Source: Clarireedia homoeocarpa (Eukaryota; Ascomycota; Leotiomycetes; Helotiales; Rutstroemiaceae). Taken from it: a DNA stretch of 64,000 bases. Shown one piece after another: positions 1-12,428 of this stretch (the stretch's first letter is position 1; every line of letters begins with the position of its first letter). Where the stretch lies: positions 257,302 to 321,301 of the forward strand of contig LNKV01000012.1 of assembly GCA_001465935.1 (NCBI GenBank), read 5' to 3'. The position numbers and the translations under genes are program-made. Below the pieces are notes generated by a model. The model was given only the letters and a program-made list of their open reading frames with translations. It was not told the DNA's origin and did no database searches.

Positions 1-158
1 CAAACAACAAATGGGTATAATAAAATTTATCACTCATCCCACTTCAATTCATAAACTATGCATTCCCTCTCCTCTACTCTCCTTCATGTGCACCGGTTGA
101 GTCCCCTCCTTCCCTTTCCCCCACATGGCATCTTCGCTTCCTTCATTCCTCAACCCAT

Positions 159-2032
159 CTACATCGCAATCCTCCCCACGCCCAAGACACACCAATAAGC
201 CAACTCTCTCTTTTCCCTCCCCTCCTTCTCCTTCTCCTTCTCCCTCCCTATCGCACCACCACCAGGACCACCGCTGCCGCCCATCCCCGGCTCATCCCCA
301 CCAGCATCCGTCTCCCATTCCACACGCACAAACACGGGAATCTCACACAGGTCTTCGTCTTCGTCCAGTCTCTCTACCGTTTCCTTTTCTGTACCAGTAC
401 CATGACCCGCGCCAGCACCTGTACTACTCCATCTCCCCGGGGTCACTTCCACCACCACCGACGTCCAGTTCCTCCCCTTATCCCACGGTTTTCCGTGCGC
501 TTCGCCTCCTTCCGCGCCCAATTCACTGGAAACAGTCGCCCGTCTTTCCCTCTGCGATGAATCTTTCCCGCCCGCGCCCGTAGAGCCGTCTTGTAGAGCT
601 TCATCCCACATATCCGTGTTAGCGCCGACGTCGAATTGCGGACACAGCAAGATGACTTTCGAGGCGTGGCGATCTGTGGTGCGGACTTTGGTCGCCAGAC
701 TGACTTTGATGGGGTCGAAGAGGGGATTTTTGAACGTGAGGAGGAATTGGGTGGGGCGGAGGGGAAGGAGGACGATGCTGGGGTTGGGGGGGAGAGGCGA
801 GAGGGATATGCTGGGGATGTAGGATAGGGCTATGAGGCGGATGCGGAAGCGTGTGGTTTGCACTTTAGACTCGGGTTTGGTGAGAATGTGGCGGCAGGTG
901 CGGCAGCGTTTGGAACGCTTGGTGCGGAGGAGGTAAGGGATGGGACGGAGGGAGGAGAGGAAGCGGGTGGGGGGTGTGGGCTGGTTGAGTCGCTGAGAGG
1001 GGCTTATGGTGCCGGACCAGCCTTCTGTGTGGAGTTGAGTTAGGGCAGCGGTCTCGGTGGATGGGTCGAAGATCTGGAGGCCGTCGGAGGCGTCATTAGC
1101 TTCGCGAATGTTTCCTCCTTTGGATTTGGCCTTCTTGTCGGAGAGACTTCCCCCAGTATAGAGACCCATTATACGTGTTAGGGCTCCTGGTGATCCATAG
1201 CCATAATCTGAGGAGAATCCAAGGGCGCTACTTGGATTGGAATCTGCTAGTTGGCCTTGGTAAAATGACTTCAGATTCGCAAATTGACTTTCTGCGTCTA
1301 ACTTCTCGAAAGGGTCCAGTTGTGCCTTTTCAGTGAGTTCTTCTGCATCTTCAAGTATCGTTGTCGTAGCCAAAGATGATCGTCTCTCCTCTCGATCTCG
1401 CCGACGCTCTCTAGGACTTATCACGGGCTCTCCACCGTTCTTGATTTTGGCGAGCTGTGAGAAGACCGAGTTGGGTTTATCGAATTGTATGCCGATTTCG
1501 CGAGAGCTCCACATGCAGTATGAGCAGTGGAGGATGTAGGGCGTTGATCCTGATGTAGAGGACGAGGGATCGGAGGATTCGAAAGCACTGACTGTGAGGG
1601 GGGATATGCATATCGGACACTGGAAGCAGGATCTCGTGCATCTTTGAAGTGTGGAAAGTGTAAGCGTGCGGTCTTTTGCTGGTAGAGAGCGGGAACAAGG
1701 AGCTAAGAAGCTCATAGAGGAAGTAGATTTACATACCTGTTTCCCTCGCTCTTCACCGTGCTACTTGGCACCTCAAATAAACAGTTTGGGCAATACCATG
1801 TCACAATCTCATCCAGCACACATCTTGAACACCTAATCTGGTGGCAATCCTCGCAGTAAAGAAGGTGTTCGAGGGGGTATAAGCTATAGTTTGCGCGAGG
1901 AGCTCTTGGGTCAAATATTCGCTCTTCTTCTTGGACGGTGGGTGATTCTGGAGGTGTGTGTGAAGAGTGAGAAGGTGCAGATGTGTCTGTGCAAGGACAT
2001 TGGAAATAGGTGTATGGTTTAAGTGTCGACAT
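159..2032 (-). CDS. DCTN4: Dynactin subunit p62 (dynactin subunit 4)
   Basis: This is the p62 pointed-end subunit of dynactin, the dynein cofactor for retrograde transport and nuclear positioning; the Neurospora counterpart is ro-2. Two exons are read, 2032-1737 and 1641-159, with a 95-bp intron (donor GTATGT; acceptor AAAG just before codons reading CTRSCFQC). The product is 592 aa, starting at the ATG at 2032. The N-terminal third carries the cysteine pairs typical of the family: LLYCEDCHQIRCSRC near residues 58-71, WYCPNCLFEVPSS near 79-91, then CTRSCFQCPIC near 100-110 across the splice junction, followed by LHCSYCMWSS. The cysteine-motif order and the joining phrase KSEGNR-CTRSC match the dynactin p62 family. 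The C-terminal half is low-complexity and Gly/Glu-rich, less conserved, and its exact end is less certain. Small ORFs on the plus strand here are shadows. Confidence 0.9.
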
Positions 2033-3624
2033 GTTTTGAGCATCTACCTAGCCTTACGGGTACTGCTGTAGGAGATGGGGTGGAGGGGGACAAATTGATC
2101 GGAGCTTCGGTGATATGATAATCCGTGCTGGGAAATTCTGAAACCGAATTGCATACAGACGTGACAGGGTAGGGGGCTCAGGGGGGGTCTAGTCTAGGCT
2201 TGTGATCATCTATGGCGCCGGGCTTGCTGTGCCATGGCATGTTGGCGTTCATGTATGTAATTATGTAATTGACTGTTAGTTTGTGTACTTTTCCGAAGGG
2301 CTTTGGATTGACAGGTTTGGATTGACAGTTTGGATTGACAAGTTTGGATTGACAAGTTTGGATTGACAGTTTGGATTGACAGTTTGGATTGACAGTTTGG
2401 ATTGACAGTTTGGATTGACAGTTTGGATTGACAGTTTGGATTGACAGACAGTAACAGACTACGCGCTCCGTTTGGTAGGGTTGTGTTGCTGCTAGGATTT
2501 ACCAATCACCTACTTGGGAATCTGTTAATGTTCGGCAGTGCCGGCGAATTGCCGCTTGAATGCAATGCAATCTTAGCTAGTACGAACGTCGGTATCTGTG
2601 TATCGGTGGTTGTGCGCATATTGTACGAAGGATATTGTCAGGCACTCGATCTGTAGCCAACCATCCAGCCGCCTTACCTGGGAACACTTTGTTGGTGATG
2701 GGTGGAACCTTTCGAACCGTGGAACCAACAAGAAGCTCGAGCGACTGCGGAAGCTCGAGCGACTGCAGAAGCTTCCCGCCGTTGCACATGCAAATACGGA
2801 GCCTTTTCTACTATGTACAAAGCATGGCATCTGTACCTTTTCTCCAAAGCACTTCGTACCCACACACTTCACCAGCCTCTTCTCGACTGGCTCGCAGCTC
2901 CAAACTAATTACATCCTGCGGAATTCCTGGATGTGCTCAGCTTGTGTATCTCATCTGGTCTGATTTCTTCCCGACCTTACGATAATGCTTTAAGGCTGGC
3001 AACATCCTTGCAGCGCCCACATTTGGCTTCCTGCACTCGTCAACAAAGCCATAGTTCTCTCCTTCGTATGGGTCCAAGTAGTAAGTAAACAAACCTAACC
3101 GTGCGGGAAAAAAAACACTCCTCACCTCGCGCCAATTCTACTCTTAATCCATACAATGTCTTTGTAAAGTCATTCAATTCCTCCAAATCCATCAGCAATC
3201 TTCATTCGGTGCATTACCCCATGTCGCGCGTCAATTATTAGAAGCTTAGAAGCATCCGATCAAAGAATCAGTCGTTCCTTCCACTCGGGTTGCCATATCA
3301 ACTGACAAGCAAGCAAATTAACCAACACCCAATTGCCTGGGAGCTTTCACATCTCCAGACGCTTGGCCAGTGAGTGTCGATTTAGACTTACCACTCAACG
3401 CAGTCTTCATGTATGCCATATCATACCTTCATTTCGATGGTGTACAAGGGATTCCAAGGAATTGAGTCGCCGCATGTTAATGTTGGGAATTGGTCTTGAT
3501 CAAGGTATGATCTCTTTTAACATTCCTCTTCTAGAGCTATCCGTCTCTCCCCCACCCTCTTGCACGACCGCATTCCGTTGGCCATGCTTTGGAGAGACAC
3601 TGACGTGGTAATACCTGCCAGGCC
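2033..3624. other. Intergenic region between dynactin p62 and RhoGEF-like gene
   Basis: About 1.6 kb lies between the two divergent starts at 2032 (-) and 3625 (+). Apart from the 13-bp minisatellite at 2302-2451 I see no convincing coding signal. Several overlapping 60-120 codon ORFs occur on both strands near 2570-3125, without recognisable motifs or splice logic. The region presumably holds both promoters. Confidence 0.6.
2302..2451. repeat. 13-bp minisatellite (TTTGGATTGACAG)n, about 11 units
   Basis: Eleven head-to-tail units of TTTGGATTGACAG run from 2302 to 2447, followed by a partial ACAG. Three units (the first, third and fourth) are 14 bp, with one extra A or G near the unit end. 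The array begins about 270 bp upstream of the dynactin p62 start codon. Confidence 0.95.
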
Positions 3625-6600
3625 ATGCCTTCTCCCCAACCCACGCAAGATGATATAACTCCGGACAAGCCAAAAACCCCAGCGCCGAAAACAACGTCTC
3701 CCAAGCCCGCTCCGCCCAAACCTACTGCGCCAAAAGCTGCCAGCCCAAAGCAATCCACTCCTACGGGCCCGCGACCGATTGGCAGTGCCGCGAAAACTAG
3801 TCCAAATGGCGCGCTCAATCGCCAAATCGGCATCAAGCCACGGACACCCGTCAGCCCACCGATACGCAATCGGCCACCGGGGAAGAGAGCGGAACCGACC
3901 TTGCTTAGTGACTTCCTGCTGGGCAGACCGTCACCAAGTCGTCAGCGGCGGAGAAGTCTGGATGCAGTAAAGGCGGAAATGAGAGAAAGTGCCATCAATC
4001 GAATAAGGGCGCCGGGTGGGGTGCATGATCGGGTCAAACAATGGCAAAAAGCTAGTGCAGCAGCAGCTGTTGTTGAGGAGCCCGATGCTCCGGAGGATGA
4101 TAGTGACGAGATAATAGTAATTGTGGAGGAGGGTAGCGTTGTCGAAGAACATAAGCTTCGTGTACAGAGTCAGAACATCCGACCCGGACGACGGAAAAGC
4201 AAAGAGATATCTGAGGAAGCGGCGAAAATTAGAAGTAAGAGCGCACCACGGAAAAGAGTCATAAGTGATGACCATTGGGTGATGAATAAAAAGAAGACGT
4301 CGCCAATCAAAAAGGAAATCAAAGTCGCCCCTCGTCCGATCCCGAAGAATTTCTTGAAGCAAACCGCCGTCAATCCTCCATTGGAGAAGAAAATAGCCGA
4401 CTGGGTAAAACGGACTGAGGCCGATGCCGAGGCCGCAGGTAAGAGTGGAATGGAACCGTTGTCACAAGTCAAAAGCACTCCTCAGCCAGATATCCGCGAT
4501 GTCTCACCGAAACCAAAGTCAGCTGCTTCACGGGAAGAGATTATCGTCGAGGTAGAGGTCGAACCAAAATCGAAGTCTTCCTCGAGTGCAAGCACCCCAC
4601 GTGCGCGGAAGTCTACAAGTAATGGATCCAAGGAAGACATCGACAAACTGCCAAAGGGAAGGCAAACTCCCAAATCCGAGCCTTCCAGAACTCCAGCCAA
4701 TGATGGTATTCGCGTTAAACCTAGTGGTGAGAATGGAAAATGGGATGATGGCATCCGAATAAAGCCGCTCGTTCCACGACCCCGAACTGGTGAAATGAAG
4801 AGAGAATCATCCACGTCGAACCCGTTCCTTGATGGGATCAGCGTCAGACCCCTAAACGTCAGAAAGGTAGAGAAACCCACGCCTGCCGCTGCGGTACCTC
4901 CTGTCATCTCATCATCTGACAGAAGAAAGTCTGAAAAATATCTCAAGCAGCCTAAAGAGGTGGAAAAAACTGACAGGGGCAGCCATTCTGATGGCGATAT
5001 CAACGACGACAATATGCAAACACCAACCCACTCGCCCAGTAAGCGACATCATAGAAAGCCCCATTCCCCATCTCAATCCATGGATGATATTCCGTTTGGA
5101 GATTCCGCTTTCAGCTCTCTGGATCTTCCCCTTGGCGCAGAAGCGAATACCTTGAATAGACCTAAACCGCAGAGGAACCCTAGTCATTTGGTCCCGAACG
5201 TCCTCAAGAGAGTCTACAATGAAGGCAAGAAAATTATGCAAGACACTCCCGAAATACCTGCAAGGGGCGGTGTCAATCAACCTCCCAGCATAGAGTCTTG
5301 GCTTAACAATACAGCTGACCCCTTTCTTGATGGCAAGGAAGCTAAAGAACCTTCGAAAGCCACCAATGACGAAGAAGAGCAAGAGAAAGATTTGAGCATT
5401 AATAAGGACCCCAAAAGAACTGGAAGCAAACATAGACGTGTTCGAAAATCGTCGGAGAAGCACGAAGAAAATACTGATGCTGTTCCGCACGCTACCAAAT
5501 CTCCCGTGGAAAGGCGCGAGGCAAAAACATTGGGAGAGCCATTTGAATTAAGCAAACCCCCTACGCCTCCTGCTGCTGGATTACGCCGAAGTCCTGCGAC
5601 ACGTGTTGCTTCACCTCCTATCAGAGCAGCACGCAAAACACCATTCAAAGACGCTTTATTTGAAGCTTTCCGGGGAGAGTCTTCAATTGAGGGCATATTA
5701 GATCGAGATGAATATTTTGAAGAGGAAGACGACAGTCATCAACACTCGCGAGATACCAAGGGCTCCGGTCGAGAGCTAAGATCATTGTCAGAAGAAATTC
5801 CTAGCCGACAAAGCTCTCGGCAGTCGGCTGACAGGCTTGATGTACCGGATCTTTCCCGCGCTGCCTCGGGGCGTTCAAGAAGAAAGAAAAGAAGAGGACA
5901 TTCGGGAGACCACCGATTATCAGCAATTGCATCTATCGAAACGTTCAGCACTTTGTCATCAGCTGCAGACCAGTCTTCCAATCTTACCAAGACAAGTCTA
6001 ACTCAAGCAACCACCCAAACTGGAAGATCTGACTCCAATGTCTCCCGCAAGAGGAGTAATAGATCTGGGCTCAAGAGGAGATTGACGAAACATTCTGATC
6101 TGGTTTCTATGCTCTCGCTGCCGGATACAGCACCACCTGGTCGATCAAAAAGTATCCGATCAGCCCGAAGTGTGCGCACAGCAAGAGCCAGCCTAGAAAC
6201 TGCTACCTTACGAGATCTGATGCGTGAGTTGGCAGATGACGAAGTAAAATACGCGAGAGAGCTGAAGACATTGGTTAACGGAGTGATCCCGGTTCTTTTA
6301 ACCTGTGTTTTGTCGAAGTCTGATTCTGCCATTGCTGCTGGGCTCTTCAACCCGAATGCAACTGATGTCAAAGACACATTTCTTACCAAGCCCATTATCG
6401 ATATGGGCGTTGCTTTGGAGCGCTTGAAGAACTTACATAAGCACATTCCTCTCGATGATGCTGATGCCCTTACTGCCTGGCTCCACCGAGCTCACCGTGC
6501 TTATCAAGATTATACACGCGTATGGCGGCTCGGCTTCCAGGACGTTGTCGTCAACCTGGCTCCTGTCACTCGTTCTGCATCCGCAGATGAGGGCTCGTTA

Positions 6601-9600
6601 CTTGATGGCGTTCCACGAAATGCTGAAGGAGACGTAGTCAACGCGAACGGCGAGCGCGTCGATGTTGCCTTTCTCCTCAAGCGGCCCCTTGTTAGAATCA
6701 AGTATCTAACAAAGTTAACTAAGGTATTTCTCTACCCTTTTGCATCTCATTGTTGACATGATCTGACACAACAACACAGGGGCTTGACAAACTCAACCAT
6801 ACAGAAGTCTCGGCTAAAGCAGTCTCGATCTTCACAGACCTACAAGAAATAGCCCGCCGCCGCGTCAAAGAAGAATGTGCAAGACTGGAAGATTTGTATG
6901 CAAACAGCACAGATGCAACTAGAGCTCGGGATCCCCAAAATCTAGCCCCCGTCGAAGACGCTCATATCGATCGCAATAGACAAGTCTGTGCGAAAGACTT
7001 CTTTGCTCTTGACTTTCCACACTCCAATGGCCAGAGGATCGAGTGCCGCGTTGAGCTTATACTCCGCGATAACCCTACCGATGAAAATGACAGCGGAGAT
7101 CTCCTGATTTGCGCTTCAGATATTACAAGGGAAAGTACAGACCGTTACTTGCTGTTCCCTCCAATCTCCAAAGACTTCATTTCAGCTGCAGCTGGAGATA
7201 AGCCTGGCCAATTGGTTGTCATGATCCGAGGAATACATGGACCCGTAGAATGGCGCGAGAGTTTCAACCTCGAAATTATAGAGCCTGAGACTGCTGCTGA
7301 ATGGATAGAGATGCTTGGCTCGAATCCGACACCAGATCCTGTTTTGACTGCCGTACCAGATAACACGGATACGATGTCCATGATCTCCATGGATCCTTCA
7401 GAAATAAGCAATGCCGATGATCCCGAGGATATCGAACTTCCCATCGGGGCTCGACGAAGAAGATCATCTCACAGGACTCCAACTAAAGAGCGCCAGCGAT
7501 CTTCTACATCCTCTCCTAACTACTCACTACCTGAAGTAGTGTCGTCATCCGATGCAAGACACCGTAACTCGCCATCTCCGAGAGCTACAACACGCCGCAA
7601 GGGGTCTGTTGATGACATTACCGGTGTCTCAAAAGTCGGACACACTAAAGCGGCTAGACACCATACCCGTACAAGGTCTACACCAAGCTCACCACTTGCT
7701 AGTCAAGTCATGCTAAGTGATGATGACCATAAAGAAGAAAATACCGAGGAACGTGAAGCCCGGAGTCGATCCACTACTCCTGGTAGGACGCAGCGTAGGC
7801 CACTTACTCCATCCTTGGAGTTGCCCCATATTCCGAAAGTTCGCAAGACAAGTTCTCGATCTTCAATTGACAGTGGCACGACAGAAGATACCCGCCCCGG
7901 ATCTCCTGATGATTTTAGAGATGACTTTAGAGATGACAACGAGCCATACATACCAACACGTAGTCCTGACTACCCAGAAGAGGAAGAAAATGCTCCACCG
8001 CCACCTCCGGCTCATAGGTCAATTTCTCCTAGTGGCCTCAAAAGTCCAATTATTATTGAGCCGCTTGCACCTAAAGTTAGATCTCGGCGCACATCCTCTC
8101 CGCTAAAGCACGAATATCAGCCTTCCGACGAATCAGATGCCTCGGAAACATCATACACTTCTTCGGAAGAATCAGAGACAGAAGATGAAGAGTCATCGTC
8201 AGAAAGTTCATCTGACGAAGACGAATTGGAGAGTGCAGATCTCACCGAGATCGAACCGACCGCAAGCATCTATGGCAGACGTGTATCTCCCACAATTTCT
8301 CTCTACAGCCTACCAAATGTGACGTTACCACCATCAAACCCCACCTCCCAGGGTCCTCATAGGGTCCCAATCGTGCACCGCAAGACCAATGAGCTCAAAA
8401 CTGATGAGCTAAAGACATATGATACAAATACTAGGAAATACATTGCCAGTGTTACTTCCTGGAACAATTCTAAAGGCCGATGGGAGGATGTTCACCAAGG
8501 GCCTTGCTCCATTGTTGTTAGCGCTGGTCTTATTCAAGTCTTTGAGTTGCCTTCTTCTTATAGCAACCCCGCTGGTCTTTCCACGATTCAAGAGTCTGTT
8601 GTTGAAGGGTCCGAAGAGAAAGAATCCGACAAACGACCACTCATCTCTCAGGTACTTACACCTGTGGTCACTCTCAGACAGAGCACATCTGTTGACATCG
8701 AGGTGCACTCACCACCGACTGATGAGTCTCGAGTTAAATGCAGCGCCACAATTAGGTATAGAAGTTTAGATAATCCTTCTTGTGTCGAACTATACAGATC
8801 TATTCACAAAGCTCGTGTGGATAACCCTATTTATAAGAAGCTTGAAGAAGAGCGTCGCGTCAATGCATACGGTGGAGCAACCTCCGAGCCACAAGTCGCC
8901 CCTAGCAAGAAGGCTAGCTTCTTCTTCGGTCGCAAGAAGAGTTATCGCGCATCAACTCGCGCACCATCCGTTATCAATTCGGAGCAAAGCAGCTCACCGT
9001 CCATGGCTCGTCTTTCAGAGTCTTTCAAACGATTGACGGGAAGCTCATTCTTCAACATCGCCAAATCATCTATAGAAAGAGGATCTGGATCAAGTTTCTA
9101 CACCAGTTCATCCAGACTTACTCCTCCACGAACGCCACATCCGTCAAGTTTAGCTGGTACATCCACATCATATGGTGGCGTCAATCATACTTCAGAGAAC
9201 TTGAAAATCAGGCTTTATTATCTAGAGACACGCTCTCAATGGAGAGATTGTGGAAATGCACGACTCACTGTTACCGCTCCTCCACCTGGCATGCGCCAAG
9301 CCAGCACGGTCGACCATGGAATAGAGCGACGTATCCTGGTTACGCGGAAGCCGCTCAACCTAGAAAAATCAGATGACTCTAACCCGGTCGAGGTCCTATT
9401 AGATGTTGTTTTAGGTGCAAATTGTTTCTCGATGATAGGAAACAAAGGTGTTACGTGTAATGTGTGGGAAGACGTGGTGGGACCTAATGGCGAGGTTGGT
9501 ATGGTGGGAGCCATAGGAAGAGTCAGTGGAAGGACGAGGAAATGGTGTCTACAAGCGGGAAGTGCACCAGAGGCAAGCTGGATTTACAGTTTGGTGGCTG

Positions 9601-9611
9601 TGGGGAGGTAG
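3625..9611 (+). CDS. Large RhoGEF (Dbl-homology)-like protein
   Basis: Two exons, 3625-6723 and 6780-9611, are joined in phase 0 across a 56-bp intron (GTATTT...CACAG), giving 1976 aa. Residues 1 to about 860 are disordered, rich in Ser/Pro/Lys/Glu, with repeats of the type DGIRVKP/DGIRIKP/DGISVRP. From about 862 a helical region starting LRDLMRELADDEVKYAREL resembles the first helix of a DH (Dbl homology) GEF domain, and helices continue to about 1085 across the intron. A beta-rich stretch follows (about 1100-1207, PH-like position), then another Ser/Glu-rich disordered region. Two globular-looking C-terminal segments (about 1585-1726 and 1841-1976) close the protein. The likely role is nucleotide exchange on a Rho/Cdc42-type GTPase in polarity or septation. 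It could be distantly Bud3-like, but the DH lies mid-protein, so I assign no symbol. The DH call is similarity by eye. Confidence 0.75.
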
Positions 9612-10889
9612 ACGAATGATATTTGTCGACAAAAATTTTCTCAGATATAGTGGCTGATATATATGATGGCACGGCCTTGATGACCATTCATTCTTTGGAA
9701 GATCTCTTCTCTCATTGTCGTTGCTAGTTCCTTCGCATATTTTTTTCTTTTATGTAACACTGATTTTGGGTGTGGAGGATTCGATGTATGTATTGTATGT
9801 GTATATAAGAGAAGGAAAGAAAGAAGGACTGAAAGAAGAGAGAAAGAGGGCATAGCGAGCGACTTTTTGCATTTTCATTTTATTGATTTATTACTTATTT
9901 ATCGATAGAGAGGCTTGGGTGGAAACGAGGAACATACGGATGGGATATCCATATAAAATGGTTTTTCACAGGAAGTTGGGCGTTTTTTTGCATGTTGTTT
10001 TTCCGCTTTCCTTTCCCGCTGCGGTGAATAGGGATTTGCGCTGTGCGATGGATACATACGTATAGGGTAGGATAGGCTGGGATGGGGGGGCTGGATAGGT
10101 GCGCTTTTTTGATACCTCTTTTGCTGCTGCTATTCTTTTCTTTTTCTTTTTCTTGGCTGGGGATCGAAGTGGAAAGGGGAGAATAGGATGGGGTAAGAGG
10201 CAAGGGTGAATTGTGAGGTTTGATGGGACTTGAGGTGGAATGAAGAGGGGGAGATCTAGCTGAACGAGGTAGGGGAGAGGTAAAGATCATAGGGATAGTA
10301 ATAGAGATGGAGAAAGAAGAGCATTGGATGTGGGGAGGGGAACATATAAAGTATTGGAAAGGAACATAATAATGACTATAGAAGTATATGATGAACCTTG
10401 ATCTGAGATTTTCAATTGTTCAAATGGAACTTGTGCTGTGCTGCTGTCTCAACATGTGTGATGCATTTATCTTGGGTGCAGGTAGTAGTCAGTCAGTCTT
10501 GAGATGTTGAATATGCCAATTTTGTAAGGTAAATAGGCTAGGTAAAGGTATCTATCTGCACTATCGATTTGACTCATCCCGCTGGAAAAAACGCCCGCCC
10601 AAATAAATTCACCAAAGTAGAGTGCGTGTATATTTTCATCCATGAATACCTGTCCATATCCCGCCATACCCCCACCCCACCCCACCCCATCCCGTCATGC
10701 CCAGTCCAGTCCAGTCCAGTCCAGTCTTCCTGTCCCAGGATGTATGTATAGTATGCATATATGTAAATATCAAACGAAGGAAAGGTAGTCTAGGATTGCA
10801 CGCATCTGCGCGTGTCGGTAGCCCTGAAATCCATTGAAGCCATCCCCGCATATCGCCTGAATAGTATAGATCAAATTTTGGTTCTGGTT
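9612..10889. other. Convergent intergenic region
   Basis: About 1.3 kb separates the 3' ends of the RhoGEF-like gene (+) and the NCBP3-like gene (-). It is AT-rich with purine- or pyrimidine-rich runs and a short (CCAGT)n tract near 10700-10725. No coding region is supported; it probably contains both 3' UTRs. Confidence 0.5.
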
Positions 10890-12428
10890 TCAATAGAAGA
10901 GATCTTCAGCTTTCTGTCTCCGGCTGCCTCTCCCCTCCAATTTCCCCGCGAAAAGCTCCTTCCCTGCATTTCCTCCGCCTACGCGCGCAGGAAACAATTC
11001 TTTGACTGCCGGACCATCCGATGCCATTCCCTTGATGGAAAAGCCTTGCGCTGCAGGAGCAGGAGCGGTTTTGGCGGCTCCGCGGATGTTGAATCCTTGT
11101 GACTTTGGCGGCGATACGGACCCGCTTGTCATGCGTGATGCCAAGGAACTACCCGTGATCCGCGATGCTAAGGACTTGTTGGAGGACGATCGAGCATCTG
11201 AACTGCCGTCGGAGAATGGGACGTGCATCTTATGGGCGAAGAGATCGGCTGTTTCGTCTGTAGCGTCAAGGGCATTTGATCTGTGATGTACTGTACCCAG
11301 TTTGTGAGGGAAGAGCTCCTTGGTAGAACGCTCTTCACGTAGTCTCGTCTTGATCGTTTGCGCGCTTTGTCGGTTCTCTGCAGCAGCTCCGTCGCGTCGT
11401 CGGCCTCGCTCATCATCTCTCATTGGTGAAGCACTTCGATCCCGTAGTCGTCCACTACCACTCCTGCCACCTGTGCGTTCCGGAAACAACTCTCTTGGGC
11501 CCGAACGTGCGTCTCGTGGTCTACGACGGTCTCCACCCCCTCTAAAATCACTGCCTGATGAAGTCGATCCAGATCGACGATGGTTCCTAGAGGCTCTTGA
11601 CGCCAAGGCCGCCTCGTCATCGTCGTACAAACTCGCATCAAAACCGGCTTCTGCGTCTCCCTGTTGGCGATTCTGCTGCTCCCGATCATCGTATCGCTGG
11701 CTTCTATAGCCCCCATCGTCACGATCTCTATATCTTCTCCCACCCTCTCGTTTTCTTCTCTCCGCAGGGTCATGTTCCGGATTGAATAGGTAGAATCGAC
11801 TTCTCTCCCTAGCACCTGCTTGTTTGCGATCTCCTACTACAGCTATGCGGACTTGAAGGTTAATTTGAGGTTTCGATGGGAAAGGTTTGGCGGGGATGGT
11901 TTGTAGATTGGCGAGTTGAGAAATATCTGTAATTTCCTGGGCCGAGAAGGCGCGTAGAGCTTCAGCTGCGACCTCGGAATTGGCATATACAAGGTTCAAA
12001 GAGGAATCATCAATCCATTCTATGCGCTCGATTTTTCTCTCAAAGTGTTCGTTGGCAAAATCCCGCACGTCCTTGGTAGTGAGGTTGTCTAAACCACGAA
12101 GGTGAACTTTTTCCGGGGCCGGCTGAAGGGCGTCGGTTCCGGATGTATCGTTGGGAGCTGATGTACCGTTCTGCACAGCTTCAGTTTGGTCAGGCTAGCA
12201 AATTGTATATTAGCTGTGGGTTCGAGAGAGGATGATTCGCGATCGTAGGAAAGGACGGCTTGTTGGTTGTGTACGCGCTCGTCATCGTCCAAAGCCTGCA
12301 GGTCCTTATGCCGTGCACGAATGAGGAGTGCTCACAAGTATCTCGATGTCCGCCATCTCTGGTACAGGTACCATATCCTCCACCAGCCCAACATCAATGT
12401 CCATATCAATATCCATATCGGTAGCCAT
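10890..12428 (-). CDS. NCBP3: Nuclear cap-binding protein subunit 3 (NCBP3)-like RNA-binding protein
   Basis: The exons are 12428-12336 and 12194-10890 with a phase-0 intron of 141 bp (GTGAGC...GCTAG), giving about 465 aa. The N-terminus is acidic (MATDMDIDMDIDVG). Residues about 58-120 form the NCBP3 RRM-like domain, with VHLRGLDNLTT and the hallmark RIEWIDDSSLNLVY, which matches the IEWxDDxSxNxVW/Y signature of the cap-binding family. A basic RD/RS-rich middle follows, then a C-terminal half with repeated (E/D)LF(P/A) motifs near residues 266, 324, 348, 430, 444 and 462. NCBP3 binds capped RNA and joins alternative cap-binding complexes in mRNA processing and export; that role is taken from the family. 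The 5' structure is the weak part: an alternative with a 40-bp intron and an extra small exon at about 12297-12200 (reading ALDDDERVHNQQ) is conceivable. In-frame upstream starts are not ATG. Confidence 0.8.

Noticed and set aside
125..583. 152-codon plus-strand ORF
   Set aside because: Proline/serine-rich shadow opposite the dynactin p62 C-terminal exon.
2302..2451. CRISPR-like direct repeat array
   Set aside because: Units are contiguous without spacers and the genome is eukaryotic; it is a minisatellite.
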